Assembly: GCF_007995065.1 (NCBI RefSeq)
Contig: NZ_VOQR01000001.1
Span: forward strand, 499,001 to 563,000
Direction: 5' to 3'
Origin: Sphingomonas ginsenosidivorax
GTDB lineage: Bacteria; Pseudomonadota; Alphaproteobacteria; Sphingomonadales; Sphingomonadaceae
Length of the DNA: 64,000 nt
The notes beneath the pieces were generated by a model. That model had not been told where the DNA came from. It was given only the letters and a program-made list of their open reading frames with translations, and made no database searches. The translations under genes and the position numbers were made by a program. Of the stretch, positions 39,441 through 48,475 are shown piece after piece (the first letter of the stretch is position 1; every line of letters starts with the position of its first letter).

Positions 39441-40504
39441 TCGACCAGCACGTGCACATGATGCCAGGCGGTGCACAGATAGCCAGCGAAGTTCCACATC
39501 GTATCCGGCCGCTCGGGCTGACCCTGTCCAGTGTCGTCGAAGGCGCGCACGACAAGGTGCTGGCGCCCCTTGTCGAGCGTGGCGTCGAGGGTCCAGCGCC
39601 GCCAACCCCAGTGCGCCTCCGGATCATCGGTGAACGTCGCCTGTTGCCAGTCGCGACCACCGTTTACCGACACTTCGACCCGAGAGACGCGGCGATCATA
39701 GGCGATGGCATAGCCCTCGATCCGCACCTCCCCGGCCGGCAAGCTTTCGCCAGAGCCGGGCACGCAGATCGCGGCGTTGAGCGGCATGGCATTGATGGTC
39801 AGACCCTGGCTCCAGTCGACGGTGTCGCTCGTCACATCGGCAGGAAAGAGCTTGTAGTCGTGCGCCTGGATCGGTGCGTCGGATGGCGTCTCGCGCACCT
39901 CGATCCGTGTCAGCCATTTGGCGCTCCGCACCCCGGCATAGCCCGGCACCACCATGCGGATCGGTGCGCCGTGTTCGGGCGTCAGCGGCTCGCCGTTCAT
40001 CGCCCAGGCAATGAGGACGTCGGGTTGCCGCGCCTTGTCCATGGCGATCGAGACCCCGAACAATGCTTCCTCGCCTTCGACGTCCACCTCGTCCGCTCCG
40101 GTGAACGCCACGAACAGGTCGGACGCATCCGGCGCACCGACGGCATCCAGTACGTCGGACAGTCGTACGCCGGTCCACTCCGCATTGCCGATCGCGCCCA
40201 CGTCCCACGGGTCGCCGGACGTTTTTGCGAACTGCTGAAGATCCGTGCGCCGGTTGCCGGCGCACTGGAGAACTGCCGTCACCGTCCGCGTGGCCAACGC
40301 GCTCTTCAACTCCTCCACCGAGAAGGAGCGTCTTTCCATGTTCATCCCGCTGACCTCGATCCGGTGATCGGCAGGCAGATCAGGCACCGCACCATGGCTG
40401 CGCACGTAGAACAGCGCCTGCGGCGTCAGGAACCGCTCGATCAGCGCGCCGGGCGTCGGCTCGGCGTTGTAGGGCTCGGATTTGCGCTCGATCATATCAG
40501 TCAT
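39437..40504 (-). CDS. Sulfite oxidase-family molybdopterin enzyme without signal peptide
   Basis: 355 residues. The molybdopterin domain has TVTAVLQCAGNRRTDLQQF with the Mo-ligand Cys, then GAIGNAEWTGVRLSDVL and IAWAMNGEPLTPEHGAPIR, and the C-terminal Mo-co dimerisation domain (VSRVEVSVNGGRDWQQA). No N-terminal signal is present, unlike the Tat-exported homologue at 42,761-43,996, so a cytoplasmic sulfite-oxidising or reductive role is possible. It diverges from the LysR gene, sharing the 146-base promoter region 40,505-40,650. Confidence 0.88.
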   Translation of the reverse strand: MTDMIERKSEPYNAEPTPGALIERFLTPQALFYVRSHGAVPDLPADHRIEVSGMNMERRSFSVEELKSALATRTVTAVLQCAGNRRTDLQQFAKTSGDPWDVGAIGNAEWTGVRLSDVLDAVGAPDASDLFVAFTGADEVDVEGEEALFGVSIAMDKARQPDVLIAWAMNGEPLTPEHGAPIRMVVPGYAGVRSAKWLTRIEVRETPSDAPIQAHDYKLFPADVTSDTVDWSQGLTINAMPLNAAICVPGSGESLPAGEVRIEGYAIAYDRRVSRVEVSVNGGRDWQQATFTDDPEAHWGWRRWTLDATLDKGRQHLVVRAFDDTGQGQPERPDTMWNFAGYLCTAWHHVHVLVE

Positions 40505-40650
40505 GGACGAACCAACGCCGCAAGCGCGCGGATCGCTTCAAATCTTCAAGACTATCGCAGACGAAGGATTACCGATCGTTCCGATATCCAGATTGAAATA
40601 AACGGATCAAACGGTTGGTCGTATCGATAAGATTGCGCGATATAAGCTGC

Positions 40651-41523
40651 ATGACCCTGGAGCAACTCAGAATATTCGTCGGTGTCGCCGAGCGCGAACA
40701 CGTCACCAAGGCAGCGGAGGTGCTGAACGTCACGCAGTCCGCTGCCTCCGGCGCGGTCGCGGCCCTCGAAGCGCGCTACGGGGTTCCTCTGTTTCACCGT
40801 GTCGGGCGTGGCATCCAGCTGACCGAAGCAGGCCGCGGCTTTCTGGAGGAAGCGCGCGCAGTGCTGGGGCGGGCAGCGCATGCCGAGACGATGCTGGCGG
40901 ACTATGCCGGGCTTGCCCGTGGTTCGTTGCGGATCGTCGCAAGCCAGACGATCGCGAGCTACTGGTTGCCGGCAAAGCTCGCCTCCTTCTACGAACGCCA
41001 CCCGCAGATCGCGGTCGAACTGGCGATCGACAACACCGAAGGTGCAGCAGCGCAGATCCTGAGCGGCGCGGCGGAGCTCGGTTTCGTCGAGGGCGAGGTG
41101 GACGAACCGGCGCTCGCCCTCTGGAATGTCGGGCGTGACCCGATGGTGCTGGTCGGCCATGAGGACGCCGGGCGCGTCGACGAGGACTGGCTTCGCGCTG
41201 CACGCTGGATCGTCCGCGAGCAGGGTTCGGGCACGCGCTCGACCTTCGAGGACGTGCTGCGAACGCGCGGGTTTGATCCGGCCCAGCTGACAGTAGCGAT
41301 GACGCTGCCGTCCAACGAGGCGGTGCGTACCGCGGTCGAGGCCGGTGCCGGCGTCGCTGTGTTGTCGCGATTGGTCGTCGCACGCGCGCTCAAGGCCGGC
41401 GATCTGGTCGAGTTGCCGCTTGGGTTACCCGATCGCGCCTTCCACGCGCTGCGCCACAAGGAACGCTATCGCACCCGCGCGGCCGACGCGCTGACGGACC
41501 TCATCAAGGAGCAGGTCGCATGA
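40651..41523 (+). CDS. LysR-family transcriptional regulator
   Basis: 290 residues. The HTH is MTLEQLRIFVGVAEREHVTKAAEVLNVTQSAASGAVAALE; the effector domain follows (LRIVASQTIASYWLPAKLASF). It probably controls the divergent sulfite oxidase gene and the transporter/sulfite dehydrogenase genes downstream, perhaps in response to sulfite or sulfate (inference). ATG 40651 gives the standard N-terminus. The stop overlaps the next ATG (ATGA). Confidence 0.93.
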   Translation: MTLEQLRIFVGVAEREHVTKAAEVLNVTQSAASGAVAALEARYGVPLFHRVGRGIQLTEAGRGFLEEARAVLGRAAHAETMLADYAGLARGSLRIVASQTIASYWLPAKLASFYERHPQIAVELAIDNTEGAAAQILSGAAELGFVEGEVDEPALALWNVGRDPMVLVGHEDAGRVDEDWLRAARWIVREQGSGTRSTFEDVLRTRGFDPAQLTVAMTLPSNEAVRTAVEAGAGVAVLSRLVVARALKAGDLVELPLGLPDRAFHALRHKERYRTRAADALTDLIKEQVA

Positions 41524-42671
41524 CTGCCGACGCACCTTCGGCCCTGACCGGCCTCAAGCCGCTAAGCAGGCTCGATCACCCGCGCGAGATGATCCGCCAG
41601 TTCACACCCAACTGGTTCGCCGCGACGATGGGCACCGGCATCCTCGCTCTCGCGCTGCCGCAGGTGCCCAATATCGGCCCCGCGCTCAAACCGATTGGCG
41701 AGGTGTTGTGGTTCTTCAACATCGCGCTCTTCATCCTGTTCGCCGGTCTCTATGGCGCGCGCTGGGCGATGTTCGGGCATGAGGCACGGCGCATCTTCGG
41801 CCACAACACCGTGTCAATGTTCATCGGGACCATTCCGATGGGCTTGGCGACGATCATCAACGGATGCCTCGCCTTCGGGATCGCGCGGTTCGGTAACGGC
41901 ATCGTGCCGGTCGCACACGTCCTGTGGTGGATCGACGTCGCCATGTCGCTCGCCTGCGGCGTGTTGATCCCCTACCTGATGTTTACCCGCCACGAGCACA
42001 GCCTGGACGGCATGACTGCGGTATGGCTGCTGCCGGTCGTCGCAGCGGAAGTGGCGGGTGCCAGCGGCGGGCTGCTCGCGCCGCATCTGACCGATCCTCA
42101 CGCGCAGATCGTGACGCTCGCCACTTCCTACGTGCTGTGGGCCTATTCGGTGCCGGTCGCGTTTGGCATCCTCGCTATCCTGATCCTGCGCATGGCGCTC
42201 CACAAGCTCCCGCACGAGAGCATGGCGGCATCCTCTTGGCTTGCGCTGGGGCCGATCGGCACCGGGGCGCTGGGTATGCTGGTGCTTGGGGCGGATGCGC
42301 CGGCGATCCTCGCGGCGCATGGGCTGGTCGGTGTCGGTACCGTCGCGCAAGGGATCGGCGTCGTCGCCGGGCTCTGTCTGTGGGGTTTCGGCCTGTGGTG
42401 GCTGGCGCTCGCGACGCTCATCACCATCCGCTACTGGCGCGCCGGCGTCCCATTCAACCTTGGCTGGTGGGGCTATACCTTCCCGCTCGGCGTCTACACC
42501 GTCGCCACCTTCCGCCTCGGTACGACGCTGAACCTAGGCTTCTTCGGTATTGTCGGCACAGTGCTGACGGTCGCGCTCGCGGCGATGTGGCTGCTGGTCG
42601 GTGCCAAGACACTCGCCGGAGCATGGCGCGGCAACCTGTTCGTCTCGCCCTGCATCGCTACCCCGAACTGA
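41520..42671 (+). CDS. SLAC1/TehA (TDT) family anion transporter, probable sulfite efflux
   Basis: 383 residues with ten hydrophobic segments, starting with QFTPNWFAATMGTGILALAL and ending with NLGWWGYTFPLGVYTVATFRLG, the family hallmarks shared by yeast Ssu1 sulfite pumps, TehA and plant SLAC1. The setting, between a LysR gene and two sulfite oxidases, suggests sulfite export (inference). Co-translated with the regulator. Confidence 0.85.
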   Translation: MTADAPSALTGLKPLSRLDHPREMIRQFTPNWFAATMGTGILALALPQVPNIGPALKPIGEVLWFFNIALFILFAGLYGARWAMFGHEARRIFGHNTVSMFIGTIPMGLATIINGCLAFGIARFGNGIVPVAHVLWWIDVAMSLACGVLIPYLMFTRHEHSLDGMTAVWLLPVVAAEVAGASGGLLAPHLTDPHAQIVTLATSYVLWAYSVPVAFGILAILILRMALHKLPHESMAASSWLALGPIGTGALGMLVLGADAPAILAAHGLVGVGTVAQGIGVVAGLCLWGFGLWWLALATLITIRYWRAGVPFNLGWWGYTFPLGVYTVATFRLGTTLNLGFFGIVGTVLTVALAAMWLLVGAKTLAGAWRGNLFVSPCIATPN

Positions 42672-42760
42672 TCCACCCTGATGATCGGATCAATCGGTCC
42701 GATCACTTGCAGAACGCCGCTTCGAACCGCCAGCGTGGCTGGCCACAGGAGAGCCTTGTC

Positions 42761-43996
42761 ATGGACAATTTTGACGCCGCGCTGGCGAGTGAAACCAGCC
42801 GTCGCCGCTTTCTCAGGCGTACGGCGCTCGGCACCGCCGGCCTTGCCGCAGCACCTGCGCTGGCGCAGCAGCTCGTCGACCTGAAGCTGCCTGGCGGCAA
42901 TGCCGAGCGGCCGATGACCAGCGCCTTTCCTGGCAAGGGCAGCATGATCCTCCAACGCATCCATCCTCCGCTGTTGGAGACGCCGATGGACGTGTTCGAC
43001 AAGTCGGTGTTCACGCCCAACGACCAGTTCTTCGTTCGCTGGCACTGGGCCGACATTCCAACCTCGATCGACGTCGAGAGCTTCCGCCTCAACGTCTTCG
43101 GCCACGTCAACCGACCGCTGTCGATTAGCCTCGCCCAACTGCTGCGCCTGCCGCGGGTCGAGATGGCGGCGGTCAACCAGTGTTCGGGCAACAGCCGTGG
43201 GCTGTTCCAGCCCCGGGTCGCCGGCGCGCAATGGGGCAACGGCGCGATGGGCAATGCCAAATGGCTCGGCGTGCGCCTGCGCGACGTGCTGGACCTCGCG
43301 GGGGTCAAGGCAGGCGCGGTACAGGTGCGCTTTGGCGCGCTCGATCAGCCGGTTGTGGCGGACGCCCCTGACTTCGAGAAGGCGCTCGACATCGACCATG
43401 CCCGCGACGGCGAAGTGATGATCGCCTTCGGCATGAACGGCGAGCAGCTGCCGCTCCTCAACGGCTTTCCCTGCCGGCTGATCGTCCCGGGCTGGTATTC
43501 GACCTACTGGGTCAAGATGCTGAACGCGATCGAGGTACTGCCCGGCCTTGACGACCAGTATTGGATGGCCAAGGCCTACAAGATACCGGCGACACCCGGC
43601 GCGAATGTCGCGCCCGGTGCCAAGGACTTCCCGACCGTGCCGATCAATCGCATGATCCCGCGCAGCTGGATGACCAGCCTGCCCGATGGCCAGGCGATCG
43701 CCTATGAGGCGTCGATCCCGGTCGGCGGCATCGCGATGGGCGGCGATTGCGGCGTCGCCAAGGTCGATGTCTCGTCGGATGGTGGGCGCACTTGGTACAA
43801 GACGACGCTCGGAGTGGACGAGGGCAGGTACAGCTTCCGTCGGTGGGATGGTCGCGTGCCGCTGAGACGCGGTCCCAACCCGATCATGGTGCGCTGCTGG
43901 AACACCAATGGGGTCGCCCAGCCGATGAAGCCGATCTGGAACCCGGGCGGGTTCATGCGCGGCAACATCGAAACCACCACCATCATCGCGGCCTGA
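42761..43996 (+). CDS. Sulfite dehydrogenase molybdopterin subunit (SorA-like), Tat-exported
   Basis: 411 residues. The twin-arginine signal SRRRFLRRTALGTAGLAAA sends the folded Mo-enzyme to the periplasm. The Mo-binding domain has VNQCSGNSRGLFQPRVAG (ligand Cys), GNAKWLGVRLRDVL and MIAFGMNGEQLPLLNGFPCR; the dimerisation domain is C-terminal (VAKVDVSSDGGRTWYK). It should oxidise sulfite to sulfate and pass electrons to the cytochrome c encoded 12 bases downstream. Upstream frame sequence overlaps the transporter gene and is not part of it. Confidence 0.92.
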   Translation: MDNFDAALASETSRRRFLRRTALGTAGLAAAPALAQQLVDLKLPGGNAERPMTSAFPGKGSMILQRIHPPLLETPMDVFDKSVFTPNDQFFVRWHWADIPTSIDVESFRLNVFGHVNRPLSISLAQLLRLPRVEMAAVNQCSGNSRGLFQPRVAGAQWGNGAMGNAKWLGVRLRDVLDLAGVKAGAVQVRFGALDQPVVADAPDFEKALDIDHARDGEVMIAFGMNGEQLPLLNGFPCRLIVPGWYSTYWVKMLNAIEVLPGLDDQYWMAKAYKIPATPGANVAPGAKDFPTVPINRMIPRSWMTSLPDGQAIAYEASIPVGGIAMGGDCGVAKVDVSSDGGRTWYKTTLGVDEGRYSFRRWDGRVPLRRGPNPIMVRCWNTNGVAQPMKPIWNPGGFMRGNIETTTIIAA

Positions 43997-44008
43997 GGAG
44001 CGAGTAGC

Positions 44009-44491
44009 ATGAAGACCCCGTCTACCGGCATCATGGCCGCTGGCCTGATCGGCCTGACCGGTATTATCCTCGTCTCGATCGGGGCGCCGAGCAGCCGCAA
44101 GGCGCCTGCCCCGATCTCCGAGACATCCGAGCCGGCACCGCCCACCAGCGTCTCAGCCCGCGGCTTTTCGCTCGCCTCGACCAGCGTCGACCTGCCGGTC
44201 GATGACGTTACCTACCCCGATGGTCCGCACGCCGACGTCATCAACGCCAACTGCACTTCGTGCCACTCGGCCAGCATGGCGCTGACCCAGCCTGCGCTAT
44301 CGGCGGATCAGTGGAAGGCGACCGTCACCAAGATGCGCGAAGTGTACAAGGCTCCGGTGGCCGAGAAGGACGTCAACGCGATCGTCGCCTATCTCATCGC
44401 TATGCCGAGCCACAAGGCGGCACCCGCGACAGGCAAGGCACAGGATCCCGACCCCAAGGCGGCTCCCGATGCCTCAGGTGGAACAGGCTAA
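44009..44491 (+). CDS. Cytochrome c subunit (SorB-like)
   Basis: 160 residues. One N-terminal TM or signal anchor (GIMAAGLIGLTGIILVSIG), a Pro-rich linker, then a single heme c site NANCTSCHSASM, with an axial Met probably in MREVYKAP or the later IAMPSHK. GAGGAG precedes the ATG. It is the likely electron acceptor of the adjacent sulfite dehydrogenase. Confidence 0.88.
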   Translation: MKTPSTGIMAAGLIGLTGIILVSIGAPSSRKAPAPISETSEPAPPTSVSARGFSLASTSVDLPVDDVTYPDGPHADVINANCTSCHSASMALTQPALSADQWKATVTKMREVYKAPVAEKDVNAIVAYLIAMPSHKAAPATGKAQDPDPKAAPDASGGTG

Positions 44492-45200
44492 CCGATCTCC
44501 TTCCATAATCCCGAAATACCATCGTTTGTGGGACGGTCGCCAGCAGTGAACTGCAACGCGCCGACACTGCCTTGCGAGCGGACAGAAGGAAGAGCTTCAA
44601 CCCTCAATGAAGCTTCATCGGTGCCGTTTGGTAGGGTGCCGTTTGGTCCTCCTTGGTTAGGACTCCAGGCGGACCAAAGGGCCAATCCGAGCTAAATTCT
44701 TAATGTCCCTTTTTGGCGGAAATCGGACCGGCCAGAGTAGGAACGCAGAGGGTATACCTGAAAAACACCGACCCTAAATCGATCAATGTCTCGGTCTGTC
44801 GCGGAGCGGGCAGGGGGGCTGTCGAGCGTGGGTGTCCCGGCGGACCTATCGCAGCCACCTTGGCTTTCCCGAAACTCCATCTCCGCGAGACCATTTCGTG
44901 AAAATGATTTCGGGAACAGATTTCGAGAAATGCGCCGTAGATGAGGGCGGGGCCGACTGAACGACGCCCGCTTTCTCACTGGCCCTTCCTTTTCGAGAAC
45001 GCCGTGTTAGCCGCAAACCTCAATAGTCCGCCATTCGTGACTGATGAGATTGTCTCGATAGCCCAGATTGCCGAGAGGCTTTTTGGCAGGGATTGTATTG
45101 CCTGCCAGCGCCGCTCAACGGTGTAATGTCGATTGCCGATAGCCGATATCAGGAGACGACGTTATCTTGCGGCGTTGAATCCTTCCCGAGGAGACGAAAA
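44492..45200 (+). other. 709-base non-coding region containing repeat copy A
   Basis: No supported gene. It includes the imperfect repeat described at 44,629-44,760, and further on a GAAATG/CATTTC-rich stretch (TTTCGTGAAAATGATTTCGGG and ATTTCGAGAAATG) around 44,893-44,932 that can fold into hairpins. The base composition is lower in GC than the flanks. Confidence 0.4.
44629..44760 (+). repeat. Imperfect island repeat, copy A
   Basis: Begins CGGTGCCGTTTGGT, followed by GGGTGCCGTTTGGTCCTCCT, then GGACCAAA, and about 120 bases on the palindromic GGTATACC. The copy at 54,571-54,720 has the same order. The pair brackets the divalent-metal resistance module. Confidence 0.6.
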
Positions 45201-45572
45201 ATGAAGCGGCGTTGGATGATCTCACCTGTGCTGTTGGTAATGACCGCCTGCGGACAGTCAGGCAGCGAATATGTCGGCAAATGGGAACGAGGCAAAACAA
45301 GCCACGAGAATGGCTTCTCCGGCGCTCAAGTTAATGTCGTCAAGGATACCATGACGATCGAACGTAACGGCGATAGCTTCCTTTTGAATAATACTCGGGT
45401 TCTCACGCAAGGCGGTGGAAAGCCATTCATCTATCCTAACAATAAGCAGCCAGCGATCTACAAAGACGGTCAGCTACAAGTCGCTGGAGGGCTCGCGGCT
45501 TACGTCATTGACAAAGCATCCGGGCATCTTGTCGCACCGGACGGCGGAGGGGATTTTACTAGGACTAAGTGA
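45201..45572 (+). CDS. Hypothetical lipoprotein
   Basis: 123 residues with a short lipoprotein signal (MISPVLLVMTACGQ; lipobox MTAC) and a hydrophilic domain rich in beta-type residues (EYVGKWERGKTSHENG, DTMTIERNGDSFLLNN). GAGGAGA lies 8 bases before the ATG. No family was recognised. Its GC content is below that of neighbouring genes. Confidence 0.7.
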   Translation: MKRRWMISPVLLVMTACGQSGSEYVGKWERGKTSHENGFSGAQVNVVKDTMTIERNGDSFLLNNTRVLTQGGGKPFIYPNNKQPAIYKDGQLQVAGGLAAYVIDKASGHLVAPDGGGDFTRTK

Positions 45573-45655
45573 ACAGAAGGCTTGGCATTATCCCCACTGT
45601 ATCTCCGATCTACGATCTACGATCCTTTGCAGGAAATCGGGTTAGCAGCGAGATA

Positions 45656-46060
45656 CTATGCAGAAGGAGCAAGTGCCTCGATGATCCGGCAGTCGGCGAC
45701 GGTGTTGCGGCTACAGGAATCTATCAGCGCGTCGAGTTCACCAGCAAGCGCGGTGAGGTCTACGATTTTGCGCCTGATCGCGTCGCGGTGTTGGTTGGCA
45801 ACGACATCGACGGCGATGCAGGACTGATCGCGCCGATCGGCCAGCCCCATAAGCTCGCGTACCTGATCGATTGAAAAGCCAAGATCCCGCGCACGCCGAA
45901 TGAAGGACAGGCGGCGCAGATGCGCGCCCTCATAGGTCCGATAGTTACTCGCCGATCGCGCAGGTGCGGGCAGTAAGCCAATCTGCTCATAGTAGCGGAT
46001 CGTCTCGACCTTCGTGCCCGTCGCACCGGCCAGTTTTCCGATCGTAAGTTTCTCAGACAC
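45656..46060 (-). CDS. MerR-family heavy-metal regulator (PbrR/CadR-like)
   Basis: 134 residues from GTG 46060. The winged HTH is LTIGKLAGATGTKVETIRYYEQIGLL; the metal-binding cysteines are Cys81, Cys116 and Cys124, a C-x34-C-x7-C arrangement close to PbrR/CadR (Pb, Cd, Zn). It is divergent from a CDF exporter and binds the intervening operator to switch it on when metal is present. An upstream in-frame ATG at 46093 would read through the operator and is less likely. Confidence 0.92.
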   Translation of the reverse strand: MSEKLTIGKLAGATGTKVETIRYYEQIGLLPAPARSASNYRTYEGAHLRRLSFIRRARDLGFSIDQVRELMGLADRRDQSCIAVDVVANQHRDAIRRKIVDLTALAGELDALIDSCSRNTVADCRIIEALAPSA

Positions 46061-46065
46061 AACGC

Positions 46066-46096
46066 TTGACCCTCTAGCGACTAGAGGGTGCATATA
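46066..46096 (+). promoter_or_regulatory. MerR-type promoter/operator with 19-bp spacer
   Basis: TTGACC (-35, 46,066-46,071), a 19-base spacer containing the near-palindrome CTCTAGCGACTAGAG, and CATATA (-10, 46,091-46,096). The long spacer is the hallmark of promoters that MerR-type activators unwind on metal binding; the sequence closely follows the PbrR/CadR operators. It drives the CDF gene and, in the other direction, the regulator. Confidence 0.85.
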
Positions 46097-46129
46097 GGCT
46101 GTCAGATCGATTCTATCGAGGTGGCGAAC

Positions 46130-46792
46130 ATGGCCTGCACAAGCTGCGCGTCCGACAAGGCGGGTACTCTCAACGACCCCAAGTGGCGGCGCGCGCTATT
46201 GATCGCGCTCGCCATCAATGGCGGCATGTTCGTTATCGAAATTGCGGCCGGCATCACGGGTGGATCGAAGGCCCTGCAAGCCGACGCGCTCGACTTTTTC
46301 GGGGATACTGCGAACTACGCAATCAGTCTTGGCGTTGCCGGGATGGCGATAGCCTGGCGCGCACGCGCTGCGATGTTGAAGGGGGCGACGCTTGCTTTGC
46401 TAGGCGTCTATGTCCTGTTCGCAGCGGGATGGGGTGCGCTCCACGACGCAACGCCCCATGCCGAAATTATGGGCGTAGTCGGCATCGCCGCGCTGATCGC
46501 GAACCTTGTGGTCGCGGTCATGCTGTACCGCTTCCGAAGCGGTGATGCGAACATGAGGTCGGTATGGATTTGCTCGCGCAATGACGCGATCGGCAACATC
46601 GCCGTCGTACTGGCCGCAGGCGGCGTGTTCGGCCTCAACAGTGCGTGGCCTGATCTTGCCGTCGCCGCCTTGATGGCGGTGTTGGGAATATCGGGCGGTT
46701 TTCAGATCATGCGGCAGGCGCGCGCCGAAATGCGTAGCGAGCCCTCACCCGCCCCCGCTACTTACCAGCAGTCGTTACATGGCAGTCGGTAA
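46130..46792 (+). CDS. CDF-type cation efflux protein
   Basis: 220 residues. A Cys-rich N-terminus (MACTSCASDKAG), then about six TM segments: ALLIALAINGGMFVIEIAAG, ADALDFFGDTANYAISLGVA (metal-binding Asp residues) and SRNDAIGNIAVVLAAGGVFG with Asn-Asp in place of the usual His-Asp. It lacks the long cytoplasmic C-terminal domain of CzcD. It exports Zn2+, Cd2+, Pb2+ or Co2+ against protons; the regulator type favours Pb/Cd/Zn. Confidence 0.88.
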   Translation: MACTSCASDKAGTLNDPKWRRALLIALAINGGMFVIEIAAGITGGSKALQADALDFFGDTANYAISLGVAGMAIAWRARAAMLKGATLALLGVYVLFAAGWGALHDATPHAEIMGVVGIAALIANLVVAVMLYRFRSGDANMRSVWICSRNDAIGNIAVVLAAGGVFGLNSAWPDLAVAALMAVLGISGGFQIMRQARAEMRSEPSPAPATYQQSLHGSR

Positions 46793-46811
46793 GCTGCTAA
46801 GGCGCGGGCCG

Positions 46812-47147
46812 ATGCACCGCCTTTCCGCCATGTTCCTCAGTTTCATGCTCGTGCTTATGCTCGGGCTTGGATCAGTCGCGCATGCGACCGAAGGCGTGAC
46901 GTGCGTTGATACCACAGCGGTCAGCTCCCTCGATCATTGCGACGGCGATGCCGACCAAGTGCCGGCAGACGCCGACAAGGCATATCCTCACCATCATGGC
47001 GGTTGCCACGGCCATCATGTCGGCGTGCCGATCGCGTCCGATTCAACCGGACCAGCCAGCAGCGTTCGTATGACTGCATCGGTGTGGCGCAATGCGCCCA
47101 AGGCCCCGGCAGCGTCGGACCCAGCCCTACGTCCTCCCCAAGCCTGA
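46812..47147 (+). CDS. Small secreted His-rich protein
   Basis: 111 residues. A signal peptide (MHRLSAMFLSFMLVLMLGLG...AHA) is followed by a short domain with CVDTTAVSSLDHCDGDADQ and AYPHHHGGCHGHHVG. The His/Cys cluster suggests periplasmic metal binding. It precedes czcC by 65 bases and is probably part of the same operon. Related small genes precede czc operons in other proteobacteria. Confidence 0.7.
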   Translation: MHRLSAMFLSFMLVLMLGLGSVAHATEGVTCVDTTAVSSLDHCDGDADQVPADADKAYPHHHGGCHGHHVGVPIASDSTGPASSVRMTASVWRNAPKAPAASDPALRPPQA

Positions 47148-47212
47148 CCAACGCCTAATTCCGTCGGGAAAGCCCGTGCGGACGCCCAAGGTTCGTCAGG
47201 AGTCCATTACCC

Positions 47213-48475
47213 ATGCACCGTTTTATTGCGGCCTTATTGGCCGTGGCGTCGTGCGCGTCGATCGCGCAAGCGCAGTCAGCCGATCCCACATCGACCAGTC
47301 CCCCGCTCACCCTTGATCAGGCGCTTTTACTTGCCGGAGCGACCGCCCCCAGCCTTGAGGCTGCCACAGCAGGCGTCCGGGCAGCAGAGGCAGGCCGCAC
47401 GGTTGCCGGCTACCGCCCTAACCCGTCGATCGTCGCCGAGACCGAGAACATTGCTGGCAGCGGTCAATATCGGGGCCTTCGCAGCGCCGAGACAACGGCA
47501 GGTCTGGCACTACCGATCGAACTGGGTGGAAAACGATCGGCACGGATCGCTGTCGCAGATGCGATTGGTAATCGAGCGAGGATAGGCACGGCGTTGGCCG
47601 CGGCCGATCTACGGCTTGCCATCACGCAGCTCTACATCGAGGCGACCGCAGCGGAACGCCGACTGGTGACCGCGCGCGAGCAGGCCGGTATCGCCCGCGA
47701 AGCATCGCGCGCAGCCGGCGTCCGCGTTCAAGCGGGGCGAGCATCACCGCTCGAACAGCAGCGCGCCGATGTATTGCGGATCAACGCGGAGACGGCTGTG
47801 GAGCGCGCAGAGCGGCTTGCCGAGGTCGCGCAAAGTAATCTTGCCCGACGGATCAGCCAACCCCTCACGGGACCGTTGGACTTGGCGTGGTTCAATCGCG
47901 TCGAGGGCTTTGGTCCGGCACGGCCGATCGAGACCGCAGGGACGTTGGCATTGGCAGCGACCCGCGCAGACGTGACAACGGCAGAGGCACAGGTGCGGCT
48001 TGCCAGGTCGCAACGCATTCCCGACGTGACACTCAGCGCCAGCGCACGCCGGCTTGAGGCTACGAACGACGTGGCAGCGGTGTTCGGGGTGTCGATCCCG
48101 TTTCCGCTGTTCAACAACGGCAAGGCGGCAGTGGCGCAGGCGCGGGCGCAGACCGATCAGGCGCAGGCGCTACGTCGCGTCGCCGAGCTGGATACCGCGC
48201 AGGATATCGCAAGCGCACAGGCAAACGTCGCGAATGCCGCGACGACCGCTCGTAACGCCAGCGGGCCGGCATTGGCATCGGCAAGCGAAGCCGCTCGTAT
48301 TGCCCGGATAGGCTACCGGGAGGGCAAGTTTGGGCAGCTCGATTTGCTCGATGCCGAACGTACCCTGTCCGAAACACGAACCGCCGCGATCGATGCGCTC
48401 GCCACCTATCACGACGCCAAGGCACGCCTCGAACGGCTCGTTGCCGCAGCGCCCTCGCCCGAGGAAACCAATTAA
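47213..48475 (+). CDS. czcC: CzcC-type outer-membrane efflux protein (TolC family)
   Basis: 420 residues with a signal peptide (MHRFIAALLAVASCASIAQAQ) and the two-fold OEP repeat of long helices (LTLDQALLLAGATAPSLEAA; EAARIARIGYREGKFGQLDLLDAERTLSETR). It forms the outer-membrane duct of a metal-exporting CzcCBA complex. The stop is immediately followed by the czcB start (shared base). Confidence 0.9.
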   Translation: MHRFIAALLAVASCASIAQAQSADPTSTSPPLTLDQALLLAGATAPSLEAATAGVRAAEAGRTVAGYRPNPSIVAETENIAGSGQYRGLRSAETTAGLALPIELGGKRSARIAVADAIGNRARIGTALAAADLRLAITQLYIEATAAERRLVTAREQAGIAREASRAAGVRVQAGRASPLEQQRADVLRINAETAVERAERLAEVAQSNLARRISQPLTGPLDLAWFNRVEGFGPARPIETAGTLALAATRADVTTAEAQVRLARSQRIPDVTLSASARRLEATNDVAAVFGVSIPFPLFNNGKAAVAQARAQTDQAQALRRVAELDTAQDIASAQANVANAATTARNASGPALASASEAARIARIGYREGKFGQLDLLDAERTLSETRTAAIDALATYHDAKARLERLVAAAPSPEETN

